Assembly (NCBI RefSeq): GCF_030123405.1
Contig: NZ_CP126110.1
Span: 2,914,001 to 2,978,000, forward strand
Reading direction: 5' to 3'
DNA length: 64,000 nt
DNA from: Neobacillus sp. WH10
GTDB taxonomy: Bacteria; Bacillota; Bacilli; Bacillales; Cytobacillaceae
The position numbers and the translations under genes are program-made. Shown here piece by piece: positions 7,942 to 16,441 of this stretch. Position 1 is the first letter of the stretch, and each line of letters begins with the position of its first letter. The notes beneath the pieces are model-generated. The model was not told the DNA's origin, did no database searches, and saw only the letters and a program-made list of their open reading frames with translations.

Positions 7942-9099
7942 CTACTTTTGTCCTTTCCGTTGGATTAATGTATTGTTTGTAATTTTGCTTTCTACTTTAA
8001 TATCAACTTTTAATGCTGGGAATATCTCGTCCCATTCCTTCTCTATTTTTTTCCATTCTTTGGGGTAAGAACGATGAATGACTTCCCCAAAACCAAAAAT
8101 ATCTGTATTTAACTTTTGTGCTTTTTTCAAAGCTGCTTCTATTTCTTTGGTGATTGCTTCCTTTTTCAGCTTTTCTACTTCCTTAATTTTGATAGGATTA
8201 ATTTCATTTTTTAAACATGATGCTTCGGCAATGCTCCCTTTTTCATTGATCTTGACTGTAATTACAAATTTTCCGAATCTTTTTTCAACTTTTATTTTCG
8301 ATTCAGCTTTAAATATTTCAAAAGCAATCCGCTCTTTTGTGCTTTGATTCAAACATCTAGTTTCTAAAATTCCACTTTTTACTTTTTCTTGCACCCAGAA
8401 AGCTCCCCGTGTTTCGCTAGGTGTAAGGTAAGAAATAAACTTATCTCCTTTAATAATAGCAGCTTTCGATACAGCGAACCCTTGTTTCCCTCCCTGATTT
8501 TTGACAAGATGCACAACGGGGATTAAAGGACAGGTCGTACCATGGTGATCCCGTAAGAAATCATTCAAATTAATATATGCTGTTTGGGAAGAAACTTTGT
8601 ACCCTTCCAATAGTTGATGTAATGTCATGGACGGAATAAGTGTTGTTTTTACATCTGTCTTAATGATATCTTTTGCTTTCTGTGGTGTAATAACTAGTAA
8701 AAAATTTCTTCTTTCTTCTGCATCTCGAGCAAAAAATTCAAGGACAGGCATAAGCCCTTTCCGTGCTGTCTTCTCACTGAGAACTAAAACTTTTGTATGT
8801 GACCAAAATAGTTTATTGGGCGAATTATGGGTTGCATCTCGAATCGCATCAAATATCGTTTTTCCAGGAGTAGAATAAACAAAAAAGTTCGGCGCGTTCT
8901 TAACACCTTCTTTCGTTAATGCAGCCGTGTTCGCAACCTGACTACTAACTAAATATCCACTCTCTGAAGGGTCAATGCCTACTGCAATCACAAAAGAGAG
9001 GGTTTCGATTTCTTTACGGTTCCAACAGCCAACAATAAAAAAACAGAGAAAACAAAGGATACAAATCGATATCATTTTTTGAAGACGTGAACACCTCAT
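7942..9099 (-). CDS. Ger(x)C-family germinant receptor lipoprotein
   Basis: This 385-aa lipoprotein has signal sequence ISICILCFLCFFIVGC with the lipobox cysteine at about residue 25, followed by WNRKEIETLSFV, the typical N-terminus of mature GerAC-type subunits. It forms the outer-face subunit of a nutrient germinant receptor in the spore inner membrane with the A and B subunits. ATG 9099 is chosen for its GGAAGAG site; a 16-codon extension is less likely. The start overlaps the B gene stop by 4 nt, and the small D gene follows. Confidence 0.92.
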   Translation of the reverse strand: MRCSRLQKMISICILCFLCFFIVGCWNRKEIETLSFVIAVGIDPSESGYLVSSQVANTAALTKEGVKNAPNFFVYSTPGKTIFDAIRDATHNSPNKLFWSHTKVLVLSEKTARKGLMPVLEFFARDAEERRNFLLVITPQKAKDIIKTDVKTTLIPSMTLHQLLEGYKVSSQTAYINLNDFLRDHHGTTCPLIPVVHLVKNQGGKQGFAVSKAAIIKGDKFISYLTPSETRGAFWVQEKVKSGILETRCLNQSTKERIAFEIFKAESKIKVEKRFGKFVITVKINEKGSIAEASCLKNEINPIKIKEVEKLKKEAITKEIEAALKKAQKLNTDIFGFGEVIHRSYPKEWKKIEKEWDEIFPALKVDIKVESKITNNTLIQRKGQK

Positions 9100-10202
9100 A
9101 TTGCTCTCTTCCTTTTTCGATAAAATGATACGGCTAATAAAATGCATGGAATCAAAAATTCAAGTGTTAGGCTATAGGCACCCCAATGCTTTGGCGTAGT
9201 AAAATATTTGAGATCAGCAATGTTCTTAAAGGATATATAAGAAAGAATTAACGCAACTCCTCCAAAAGGAATAATAATAAATTTAGTCGATTTTAAACGA
9301 AGCCATTGCCCGGTACCAAGTACGCCTGCATATAAAAAGATACACATTTTGATAAATAGTAAACCAATCCATATCGCTACCATAATCGCCTCAATTCTCT
9401 CAAGAAATTCTCCAATAGATATCATACGAACGAGTGAGTATACTGGTAATGTTAAATTTGTAGCTTCTATCGGACCAAATAGGCTCATGACGGCTGCATT
9501 TAAGGCAAATAAAAAAAATGTTCCGATTAATACAGCCAGCATGCTATACCTTAATACTTTGTGTTGATCCTCGACATAGGGGAATAACATAGCAATCAAT
9601 ATGACTTCACCAAATAAAGAGATTGGAACGATACTTCCTATCATAATTGGTATCCATCCATTTTCTGCGATCGGTCTTAGCAATTCCAAATGAAATTCTT
9701 TCGCTAATAAAATTAAAATGATTAGAAGCGAAGCTAAAGAAATGGGCAGTATAATCACACTTGTTCGTGCAATCGCTTCCAGTCCTCTATATACAGCAAA
9801 AATGACAGCAAGTATTACATATATAATAAAAACTTGAATTGGCGTCTCCGGCATCAACGCTATATTTAAAATTTCTGCAAATTCTCGAATGATAATAAAG
9901 CTCAGATGGAGAAAAAACCATAAGTAAAGAAGAGATAAGATGCCACCGATCCATTTACCAAATAAAGCGATACAAATTTGGATTAAAGTGTATCTGGGAT
10001 ACCTTTTTGAGAGTGTTACTACCACATAGGTAATCACCATGCCGCCAAAACCGGATATAAGAGAAGAAATCCATGTGTCTTTTGAGTTTGCGGTCGACAA
10101 TATGGTTGGAAGAAACACGACCATCACTGAGACACGGTTAGTAAGTAAAATAAAACAAAGCTGTTTCGCGTTAATTTTTGGCTGGTTATGGCTTGTCTTC
10201 AT
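9096..10202 (-). CDS. GerB-family germinant receptor permease subunit
   Basis: This 368-aa integral membrane protein has about ten hydrophobic segments and belongs to the APC-type transporter family to which GerAB/GerBB/GerKB belong. In characterised receptors this subunit binds the nutrient germinant. ATG 10202 starts 1 nt after the TGA of the A gene and is served by GAAGGTG within the end of that gene; a GTG 9 nt earlier is an alternative. The germinant cannot be predicted. Confidence 0.9.
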   Translation of the reverse strand: MKTSHNQPKINAKQLCFILLTNRVSVMVVFLPTILSTANSKDTWISSLISGFGGMVITYVVVTLSKRYPRYTLIQICIALFGKWIGGILSLLYLWFFLHLSFIIIREFAEILNIALMPETPIQVFIIYVILAVIFAVYRGLEAIARTSVIILPISLASLLIILILLAKEFHLELLRPIAENGWIPIMIGSIVPISLFGEVILIAMLFPYVEDQHKVLRYSMLAVLIGTFFLFALNAAVMSLFGPIEATNLTLPVYSLVRMISIGEFLERIEAIMVAIWIGLLFIKMCIFLYAGVLGTGQWLRLKSTKFIIIPFGGVALILSYISFKNIADLKYFTTPKHWGAYSLTLEFLIPCILLAVSFYRKRKRAI

Positions 10203-10203
10203 C

Positions 10204-11757
10204 TCATTCACCTTCTATGTCAAATTCGTTTTCTTTATTAAAGAAGTGTTTGGACTTAGCTAGCTTTCTCCATGAAGCACGAATTAAAGTATCCTTCAGA
10301 TCCGACTTTGTCATAGGCGACAGCGGAGACAGATACGGAACACCAAACGACTTTAGGGAAACCATGTAGACTAATAGAGCAAGAATCGCTACCGTTATTC
10401 CCGGTATCCCCAAAATAGAAGATATTATCATTAATGGAAAACGTAAAAGGCGTACGGTTAAACCGATTTCATACTTTGCAATAGCAAACGATGAAATCCC
10501 AGTCAGCGATACCACAATAATTAAGATGGGAGAAACGATTCCCGCTTCTACCGCAGCTTGTCCGATAATTAAAGCTCCCACAATACTAACAGCTTGGCCA
10601 GCACCTTTAGGCAGTCGTACTCCAGCTTCCCTCAGAATTTCAAATGAAACTTCCATTAAAAGAGCTTCAACAAGAGCTGGAAAAGGAATCCCTGAACGAG
10701 AGCCTGCTATTCGCAGTGCTAATTGTGTAGGGATCATTTCTTGATGCATTGTGGTAAGTGCAATGTATAGTGACGGTACTGTTAAAGCAAAAAAGAATGC
10801 GGCTAAACGAATCCAGCGAAGAAAGGAGGCAAAGTAAAAATTGAGGTAATAATCGCCGCTCGTTGAAAAAAATTGCATGAATATAACAGGGACAATCAGT
10901 ACCAAAGGAGTGCCGTCGACAAAGATAACGATTCTCCCTTCCAATAACATGGCTGCCGTCTTGTCCGGCCTTTCTGAATAGTCAACTAGAGAAAAAGGGG
11001 AATAGGGATGATCTTGAATCAATTCTTCTATGTATGCACTGTCCAATACACCATCTATTTGGATTCTTCCTAATCTTTCCTTGACCTCTGATACGAGAGC
11101 GGCATCAGCTATTCCATGAATGTAACCGATACATACACCTGTTTGGGTGATGTCTCCGATTTGCAAATTGAGAAAACGAAGGTTCTCATTTCTAATCTTT
11201 CTGCGGACCATTGCCATGTTTGTGTGTATATCTTCAATAAATGATTCTCTCGGTCCCTTTATCTCATTTTCAATACTGGGGTCTGAAATACTCCTTGTCT
11301 TAATTTGCCCTGTTCTGATTCCAAGGACAAGATCCTGCCCTTCAACAAAAAGTACTGTATCCCCATACAATAAGGCACGAATAACGTTATCCGTGTCATT
11401 TAGCTTGTAGATATTTGTAAATTGCAATAAATTCATAAAAATAAAATCGACTATATTCTTACTTTTAGATAAGCTAGGATCATCTTCAAGCTGAAGGATA
11501 AATCTCATAATTTGATTATTTATTATTTCCGTATCCACAAGGCTGTCTAAAAAAATGAGCGCTGCTGGAGTATTATGCAGATTTAAGTTAAAACGGTGAT
11601 AAACAAAATCCGAGCTTTCACCAAATTTACTTATTAACAACTGGATATTTTTATCCAAAGACAATGAAAAGAGATGGCTTCCAGATCTTTTTGGTTCAAG
11701 TATGCTATCAGATTTTAAAAAAGCGGCTCTCCTTTTAAAAAAATTTTTCTTCTTCAT
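10204..11757 (-). CDS. GerA-family germinant receptor subunit
   Basis: This 517-aa protein has a hydrophilic N-terminal domain of about 250 residues and a C-terminal half with about five membrane helices (from FFALTVPSLYIALTT on). It carries family hallmarks such as SGIPFPALVEALLMEVSFEILREAG and GQAAVEAG. It is the first gene of the operon A-B-C-D. ATG 11757 has AAGGAGAAT at correct spacing, so the 14-codon upstream extension is not used. Expression is expected in the forespore; a sigma-G-like promoter lies upstream. Confidence 0.93.
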   Translation of the reverse strand: MKKKNFFKRRAAFLKSDSILEPKRSGSHLFSLSLDKNIQLLISKFGESSDFVYHRFNLNLHNTPAALIFLDSLVDTEIINNQIMRFILQLEDDPSLSKSKNIVDFIFMNLLQFTNIYKLNDTDNVIRALLYGDTVLFVEGQDLVLGIRTGQIKTRSISDPSIENEIKGPRESFIEDIHTNMAMVRRKIRNENLRFLNLQIGDITQTGVCIGYIHGIADAALVSEVKERLGRIQIDGVLDSAYIEELIQDHPYSPFSLVDYSERPDKTAAMLLEGRIVIFVDGTPLVLIVPVIFMQFFSTSGDYYLNFYFASFLRWIRLAAFFFALTVPSLYIALTTMHQEMIPTQLALRIAGSRSGIPFPALVEALLMEVSFEILREAGVRLPKGAGQAVSIVGALIIGQAAVEAGIVSPILIIVVSLTGISSFAIAKYEIGLTVRLLRFPLMIISSILGIPGITVAILALLVYMVSLKSFGVPYLSPLSPMTKSDLKDTLIRASWRKLAKSKHFFNKENEFDIEGE

Positions 11758-11821
11758 TCTTAAATTCTCCTTACCAATCCCTTTAATAGTCCTTATCATT
11801 ACCTAAAATACAAATTTTTAC

Positions 11822-11851
11822 TATATTGGTCCTCGAAAATGGCGAAATTCA
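11822..11851 (-). promoter_or_regulatory. Putative sigma-G promoter of germinant receptor operon
   Basis: Read on the minus strand, TGAATT and CAATATA are separated by about 17 nt. These match 5/6 and 6/7 positions of the sigma-G consensus (TGHATA / CATWHTA). The -10 element lies about 65 nt before the GerA start. Forespore expression is expected for this gene class. Confidence 0.4.
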
Positions 11852-12003
11852 TTGGATTACAAAATACACATTCATTCCAATAGAAGTTCTTTATATAGTA
11901 CATCATTTTGATTTCTATCTGTGAATGAAGTAAAATAATGTTGGGTACTAATGAAACCATTTTTGTTTATTTAGTTTACATCTTCTTTTGAGGGGGATTG
12001 ATA

Positions 12004-12567
12004 ATGCAAGTTCGGATTATGAAGGCATTTATAGAAGAGATTCATAATAAAGGCATGAAATTTACGATGGATGATTTAGCAAGAAGGCTCGGTATTAGTA
12101 AGCGAACGCTATATGAACATTTTCCCTCAAAGATAGACATTTTAGATGCTATTATTGAACAGACATTAACCGAATTTGACGAAAAAACCGAGAAAATTAT
12201 CCAAGATGACCAATTGTCTTTACTTGAAAAAATCAGAAGTGTAATCACTCTTGTTCCAAAGTATAATGAATTTTATGATCTGAGAATTTTGGAACAGATG
12301 AAGCGTTATTATCCTGAACAATGGGAGAGAATTCACAACGCGCTCAGCCAGTGGGATGCATTACGGGAATTAATTGAACAAGGTATTCGTGAGGGTCTTA
12401 TCGTTGAGAGGAACGTTCAGCTTATTATGAAGTTGATTATAGATGCTACAAATTCGGCACTTGACCGTCGCTTTTTTTTAGAAAATAGTATCACGGTATC
12501 TGATGCATTGAATTCCATAGTAGATATTTTATTATTTGGGCTCATAAACTCCTCGCCTGAAAAATAA
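12004..12567 (+). CDS. TetR/AcrR-family transcriptional regulator
   Basis: This 187-aa regulator has an N-terminal helix-turn-helix (KFTMDDLARRLGISKRTLYEHFPSK, about residues 19-43) and an all-helical ligand-binding domain. ATG 12004 lies 8 nt after AGGGGG; a TTG two codons earlier is in frame but too close to that site. It is divergent from the germinant receptor operon and upstream of speG on the same strand (about 150 nt gap). Neither its ligand nor its target gene is evident. Confidence 0.88.
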   Translation: MQVRIMKAFIEEIHNKGMKFTMDDLARRLGISKRTLYEHFPSKIDILDAIIEQTLTEFDEKTEKIIQDDQLSLLEKIRSVITLVPKYNEFYDLRILEQMKRYYPEQWERIHNALSQWDALRELIEQGIREGLIVERNVQLIMKLIIDATNSALDRRFFLENSITVSDALNSIVDILLFGLINSSPEK

Positions 12568-12718
12568 TGTAGGAATAGTACGATTAATTATGTGAAATGA
12601 AATTTTATTTTTATTTTCACGTTGGCTGGCGAGTGATTGGTCAATTCTTTGGAAAGTATCTTTGCAACTGATAGAAGAAAAACATGTACTATAATAATGA
12701 ATCTTAGGAGTTAAAAAA

Positions 12719-13234
12719 ATGAGTCAAGAACTTAAACTGCGTCCTTTAGAACGAGAGGATTTGAAATTTGTTCATGAACTTAACAATGATGCACATATTA
12801 TGTCTTATTGGTTTGAAGAACCTTATGAAGCTTTTGTGGAGTTGCAAGACTTATATGATAAGCACATTCATGATCAAAGTGAGCGTCGTTTTATAGTAGA
12901 AAAAGATAATAATATGATTGGATTAGTTGAATTAGTGGAGATCGATTACATTCATCGAAGAACAGAATTTCAAATTATCATTGATCCGAAGTATCAAGGT
13001 TATGGTTATGCAGCATGCGCAACCCGTTTAGCAATGGATTACGCCTTTTCAGTATTAAATATGCACAAAGTTTATTTAATAGTTGATAAAGAAAACGAAA
13101 AAGCAACGCATATATACAAAAAAGTGGGCTTTAGAATTGAAGGTGAGTTACAAGATGAATTTTTCGTTGATGGTCACTATCATAATGCAATAAGAATGTG
13201 CATCTTCCAACAACAATATTTAGATATGAAATAA
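12719..13234 (+). CDS. speG: Spermidine N-acetyltransferase SpeG
   Basis: This 171-aa GNAT enzyme is strikingly close to Escherichia coli SpeG as remembered. Shared blocks include LRPLEREDLKFVH, the SYWFEEPYEAFVEL segment, DKHIHDQSERRF, EFQIIIDPKYQGYG and VDKENEKATHIY. SpeG acetylates spermidine and spermine with acetyl-CoA, is usually a dodecamer with an allosteric polyamine site, and prevents polyamine toxicity. The acetyl-CoA motif is YQGYGYA (about residues 98-104). A strong terminator follows. Bacillus species more often carry other polyamine acetyltransferases (PaiA, BltD), so the gene may have been acquired. Confidence 0.93.
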   Translation: MSQELKLRPLEREDLKFVHELNNDAHIMSYWFEEPYEAFVELQDLYDKHIHDQSERRFIVEKDNNMIGLVELVEIDYIHRRTEFQIIIDPKYQGYGYAACATRLAMDYAFSVLNMHKVYLIVDKENEKATHIYKKVGFRIEGELQDEFFVDGHYHNAIRMCIFQQQYLDMK

Positions 13235-13290
13235 CCGTTTATTTAGATTAGTGGACCGTCTTATAGGAATCGATCTACCTTCCTTATCAT

Positions 13291-13351
13291 CATTAAAATA
13301 CCAAAAATCCCTGAATTCGATCAAAAAACAGGGATTTTTGGTATTTTAATG
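13291..13351 (+). terminator. speG terminator
   Basis: A perfect 23-nt inverted repeat (13291-13313 and 13329-13351) with internal GGGATTTTTGG composition forms a very stable hairpin. It may work in both directions. Confidence 0.85.
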
Positions 13352-13479
13352 GACTTAATAAAGTAAATAAACTTAAACTAAGACTATTGTTACTTATTGT
13401 CGAAATTTCCCCGTCTTCGATTAGCATCATTCTCTTTACGTTTTTTTTAGGTTCTCCTTGAAAGAAATTGTTTTAAAAA

Positions 13480-13514
13480 AAGTGGTCACGTAAAAAGTTT
13501 TTACATGACCACTT
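13480..13514 (-). terminator. Terminator of 44-aa gene
   Basis: Arms AAGTGGTCACGTAAAAA and TTTTTACATGACCACTT pair with one G-T type mismatch. It lies 29 nt after the stop of the small minus-strand gene. Confidence 0.75.
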
Positions 13515-13542
13515 GATATACTTGGACAACCTTATTATATCA

Positions 13543-13677
13543 TTACTTATTTCTTCCTTTGCTTTCACCTTTGTTTCCTTGGCCATAACGCATATGGCCA
13601 GAATCACCCTCACCTTTTTCATTAGACTTTTTTCCGCCTAAACTTACATTCGGATAACTCTTCGTTTTTTCATCCAT
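13543..13677 (-). CDS. Small Gly/Lys-rich hydrophilic protein
   Basis: This 44-aa open frame starts at an ATG 6-7 nt after GGAGGTG. It encodes a highly charged protein rich in Gly, Lys, Ser and Asn, with SLGGKKSNEKGEG and HMRYGQGNKGES. A good ribosome site, its own terminator and the absence of any competing frame support a real gene. Composition resembles small spore or desiccation-related proteins, but no family was recognised and no function is proposed. Confidence 0.6.
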   Translation of the reverse strand: MDEKTKSYPNVSLGGKKSNEKGEGDSGHMRYGQGNKGESKGRNK

Positions 13678-13843
13678 TTTTTTCACCTCCGAACCATTAT
13701 TCTCTTCAAATTTTTGAAAATTATTTTATTTTGGCATTACTCATCTTGTGTGTTTAACTGATGGCTAAGTACCAAACATAGATCTCAAATAATAATCTGG
13801 GACGTATTTACGATTAGATAGAAAAATCTTTTATAAATAAAAA

Positions 13844-13870
13844 AAGCTGCCAATGTTTGATCGGCAGCTT
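13844..13870 (-). terminator. Terminator of thi operon
   Basis: Arms AAGCTGCC and GGCAGCTT lie directly at the end of the TatD-like gene and are followed on the minus strand by a T run. They close the riboswitch-controlled operon. Confidence 0.75.
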
Positions 13871-14637
13871 CAAGATATTAGTTGATAAAACCTTTTTGTG
13901 TTTTTAAGTAAGACAGCTGAAACTTCCGTAACGGAAAGCTTCTTGATCAGAGCCATTTTCCTTATGGATTCCCCCATCATATTCGGATGGGTCATTTTCC
14001 CTGAAAATGGACCTTCAAATGGCCAAGGACCATCTGTTTCAACCATCATTAGCTCGAGTGGATAGACTCTGACAAGCTGCTGGATTTCTTGTTCATACAC
14101 CACATCAGGGGTAATAGAAATATGGTAGCCGTTTCTTGCCATTCGATCTATTGTTTTCTGCTCCCCTTTAAACCAATGAAAATGCGCTTTGGAACCAGAA
14201 TATTTTTCGAGAAGGTCACAAACGAGCGGAGCATCATCATAAACAGCATGAAGAACGATCGGTTTGTCCCATTTTTTCGCCATCCTGATAAATGCTTCCA
14301 ATACTTCAAGATATGGAGCAAGCGAAATCCCCTGCTCCTGCCTTAAGTAGTATGGCAGCCCCACCTCCCCGACAGCAATCATTTCATCACGGTGGTCGTC
14401 CATCCACTTTAGCAGCACATTCAGCTCGCTTACAGAAGGCAATGCTTGTTCTGGATGGTAGCCAAATGCAGGTTTTACCTTTTGATATTTTTGTGAAAGC
14501 AAAAGATTTCTTTTACTGGAATCCAAGTGAAAGGATACAGAAATCAAGGCCTCGATATGGGCAGAATCCAGAAAAAGCTTTTTGATTTCCTCATCGTGAT
14601 AGTGATCCAAATGAATATGAGCGTCGATCATGTTCAT
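13870..14637 (-). CDS. TatD-family metal-dependent hydrolase in thiamine-precursor operon
   Basis: This 255-aa TIM-barrel hydrolase has the metal motif DAHIHLD (residues 4-10), GEVGLPYY, VLHAVYD and VETDGPWPF, matching the TatD metal ligands HxH, E, H, H and D. Canonical TatD proteins are DNA exonucleases. Here the gene is the last of a TPP-controlled operon and overlaps thiZ by 4 nt. A role in hydrolysing an imported thiamine breakdown product, analogous to the formylaminopyrimidine amidohydrolase YlmB in related operons, is inferred from context. Confidence 0.85.
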   Translation of the reverse strand: MNMIDAHIHLDHYHDEEIKKLFLDSAHIEALISVSFHLDSSKRNLLLSQKYQKVKPAFGYHPEQALPSVSELNVLLKWMDDHRDEMIAVGEVGLPYYLRQEQGISLAPYLEVLEAFIRMAKKWDKPIVLHAVYDDAPLVCDLLEKYSGSKAHFHWFKGEQKTIDRMARNGYHISITPDVVYEQEIQQLVRVYPLELMMVETDGPWPFEGPFSGKMTHPNMMGESIRKMALIKKLSVTEVSAVLLKNTKRFYQLIS

Positions 14638-15374
14638 TTGACTTCACCTACTAATTGGTAATATAAATCCCTTTTCCATCGAATAAAGCTTTCATCTAAC
14701 AGAATCCTTTCGTGCCGTGGCCTTTCAAAAGGAACCTCTAGGTTTGAAACGACTTTTGCTGGCTTACCAGACAGCATCATCACCCGATCAGATAGAAACA
14801 GTGCTTCCTCAATATTATGAGTAATAAATAGAATAGTCCTTCGATGTGATTCCCACATTTCCATTAACCATTTCTGCATTTCAAATCGGGTCAGCTCATC
14901 CAAAGCTGAAAACGGCTCATCAAGACAGATCACCTCTTGCGGGCTCAATAAGGCACGGATAAAAGCAGCCCGCTGCTTCATTCCTCCTGAAAGCACGTGA
15001 GGATAGGCGTTTTCATAATCAGAGAGTCCTGCGATCGCCAGCATCTCTCGTGCTGCTTTTACTTCTTTTTTTCCCTGAAGTTCTTGACCAAGAAGGACAT
15101 TTTCAAGTATCGTCCTCCATGGGAAAAGAGAAGAAGTTTGCGGCATATAGCTAATAAAACCACGCTTGCCATTAATGGTCTGACCGTCTAAAAGGATATC
15201 CCCTTCATCTGGTGAAAGAATGCCGCCAATTAAATTAAAAATGGTGCTTTTCCCACTACCTGAAGGGCCAATAATAGAAACAAATTCATTTTTATTGATT
15301 GAAAAATCAAGGTCTTTTAGTACTTCGTTTTGCCCGAAACGCTTTGAAACGTTTTGAAAACGGAGATAGCTCAT
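14634..15374 (-). CDS. thiZ: Thiamine-precursor ABC transporter ATPase ThiZ
   Basis: This 246-aa ATPase of the nitrate/sulfonate/taurine class has Walker A GPSGSGKST (about residues 38-46), LSGGMKQRAAFIRAL signature, Walker B VICLDEPFSALD, and the ITHNIEEAL switch. In the ThiXYZ system it powers uptake of formylaminopyrimidine-type thiamine precursors. It overlaps both neighbours by 4 nt, so it is translationally coupled. Specificity is inferred from the upstream TPP riboswitch and ThiY. Confidence 0.9.
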   Translation of the reverse strand: MSYLRFQNVSKRFGQNEVLKDLDFSINKNEFVSIIGPSGSGKSTIFNLIGGILSPDEGDILLDGQTINGKRGFISYMPQTSSLFPWRTILENVLLGQELQGKKEVKAAREMLAIAGLSDYENAYPHVLSGGMKQRAAFIRALLSPQEVICLDEPFSALDELTRFEMQKWLMEMWESHRRTILFITHNIEEALFLSDRVMMLSGKPAKVVSNLEVPFERPRHERILLDESFIRWKRDLYYQLVGEVK

Positions 15375-16138
15375 TTGTTATAATCCCCTTTCGGCTGCCA
15401 ACGAACCACTCTTCGTTCTATAAAAACGATTAAAGAGAAAAATAAAAGGCTCAAGAACATGATCGTAAAAATAGCAACGAACACCCGATCCGTTCGAAAA
15501 GACGACGATGCGAATGTCATAAAGACACCGATCCCCTGCTTAGCACCAAGCCATTCGGAAATAACTGCCCCCATTACACTATACGTAGCAGAGATCTTTA
15601 AGCCTGAAAAAATCGATGGCAACGAAAACGGCAGCTCCAATTTCCAAAAAAGCTGCGTTTTTGATGCACCTGCCATCATCATATAATGCTTCAACTCTGA
15701 AGGGGTTTGGCTAAATCCATCCAAAGCTGCCACTGTAATGGGAAAGAAACAAACTAGGGTGATCACAATCATTTTTGGTAATAACCCAAACCCAAACCAA
15801 ATTACCAATAGTGGGGCAAGAACGATAATGGGCACATTTTGCGATAAAATCAACAATGGATAGAAGGAATCCCTCAAAATAGGAACTAAATGCAGTAAAA
15901 TGGCGACCGCCAGTCCAATGAATGCTCCAATCGCAAATCCAAATAGTGAAATTTTAACCGTCGAAAACACATCTGGATAAAAATCACGCCACCCAGTCAT
16001 GGCCTCTGCGAAAATCTTTGATGGCGGCGGAAGAAGCCATTCCGGAACTTCTGCTATTTTTACGACAATTTCCCAAATGACAAACAAAAGGAGGAGAACT
16101 AATACCGGTCTCCACCCTTTTACAAGATTCTTCCTCAT
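15371..16138 (-). CDS. thiX: Thiamine-precursor ABC transporter permease ThiX
   Basis: This is a 255-aa permease of the SsuC/TauC class with about six membrane helices. The EAA loop is visible as ALDGFSQTPSELKHYMMMAGASKTQLFWKLELPFSLPSIFSGL, with the central GAxxxxxFWxxxLP pattern. It partners ThiZ and ThiY. Start and stop overlap the flanking genes by 4 nt. Membrane location is cytoplasmic membrane. Confidence 0.9.
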   Translation of the reverse strand: MRKNLVKGWRPVLVLLLLFVIWEIVVKIAEVPEWLLPPPSKIFAEAMTGWRDFYPDVFSTVKISLFGFAIGAFIGLAVAILLHLVPILRDSFYPLLILSQNVPIIVLAPLLVIWFGFGLLPKMIVITLVCFFPITVAALDGFSQTPSELKHYMMMAGASKTQLFWKLELPFSLPSIFSGLKISATYSVMGAVISEWLGAKQGIGVFMTFASSSFRTDRVFVAIFTIMFLSLLFFSLIVFIERRVVRWQPKGDYNK

Positions 16139-16428
16139 GATCGATATTTCTCCGTTAAGTCATCCATGGAAATGCCTGTTGGCTGATAAAGGATCTTCAC
16201 TTGAGAAATGACATTTTTACTTCCCATTTCAATCATTCGTTCATTCATTTTTGAAATCACCGTAAATAATTCGTGAAGTTCGCCTTCCATTGTAGTTTCT
16301 AACGGGTGTACCTCATATTTCACACCTGATTCATCAATTACTTTAATGGCTTCATCAACATATGGAATAACATCTTCTCCATCCTTTGTTTTTGGGATTA
16401 TTTGAATGCTGATTAATGAATTCGCCAT
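16135..16428 (-). CDS. MTH1187-type thiamine-binding protein
   Basis: This 97-aa protein belongs to the small ferredoxin-like MTH1187/YkoF-type family, with SLISIQIIPKTKDGEDVIPYVDEAIKVI at the start and an EVHPLETTMEGE segment. Related proteins bind thiamine or its pyrimidine moiety in the cytoplasm. ATG 16428 follows GGGGGAAG; an upstream extension lacks a ribosome site. It sits between thiY and thiX in the operon, which supports a role in handling the imported precursor. Confidence 0.8.
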   Translation of the reverse strand: MANSLISIQIIPKTKDGEDVIPYVDEAIKVIDESGVKYEVHPLETTMEGELHELFTVISKMNERMIEMGSKNVISQVKILYQPTGISMDDLTEKYRS

Positions 16429-16441
16429 GTTTTTCTTCCCC

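Larger units (their letters stand above)
13235..13542. other. Intergenic stretch holding two terminators
   Basis: It contains the speG terminator (13291-13351) and the terminator of the convergent 44-aa gene (13480-13514). Nothing else is recognisable between them. Confidence 0.6.

Noticed and set aside
8078..8347. Plus-strand frames across the germinant receptor operon
   Set aside because: All are antisense to the well-supported GerA, GerB and GerC-type genes and carry no start signals.
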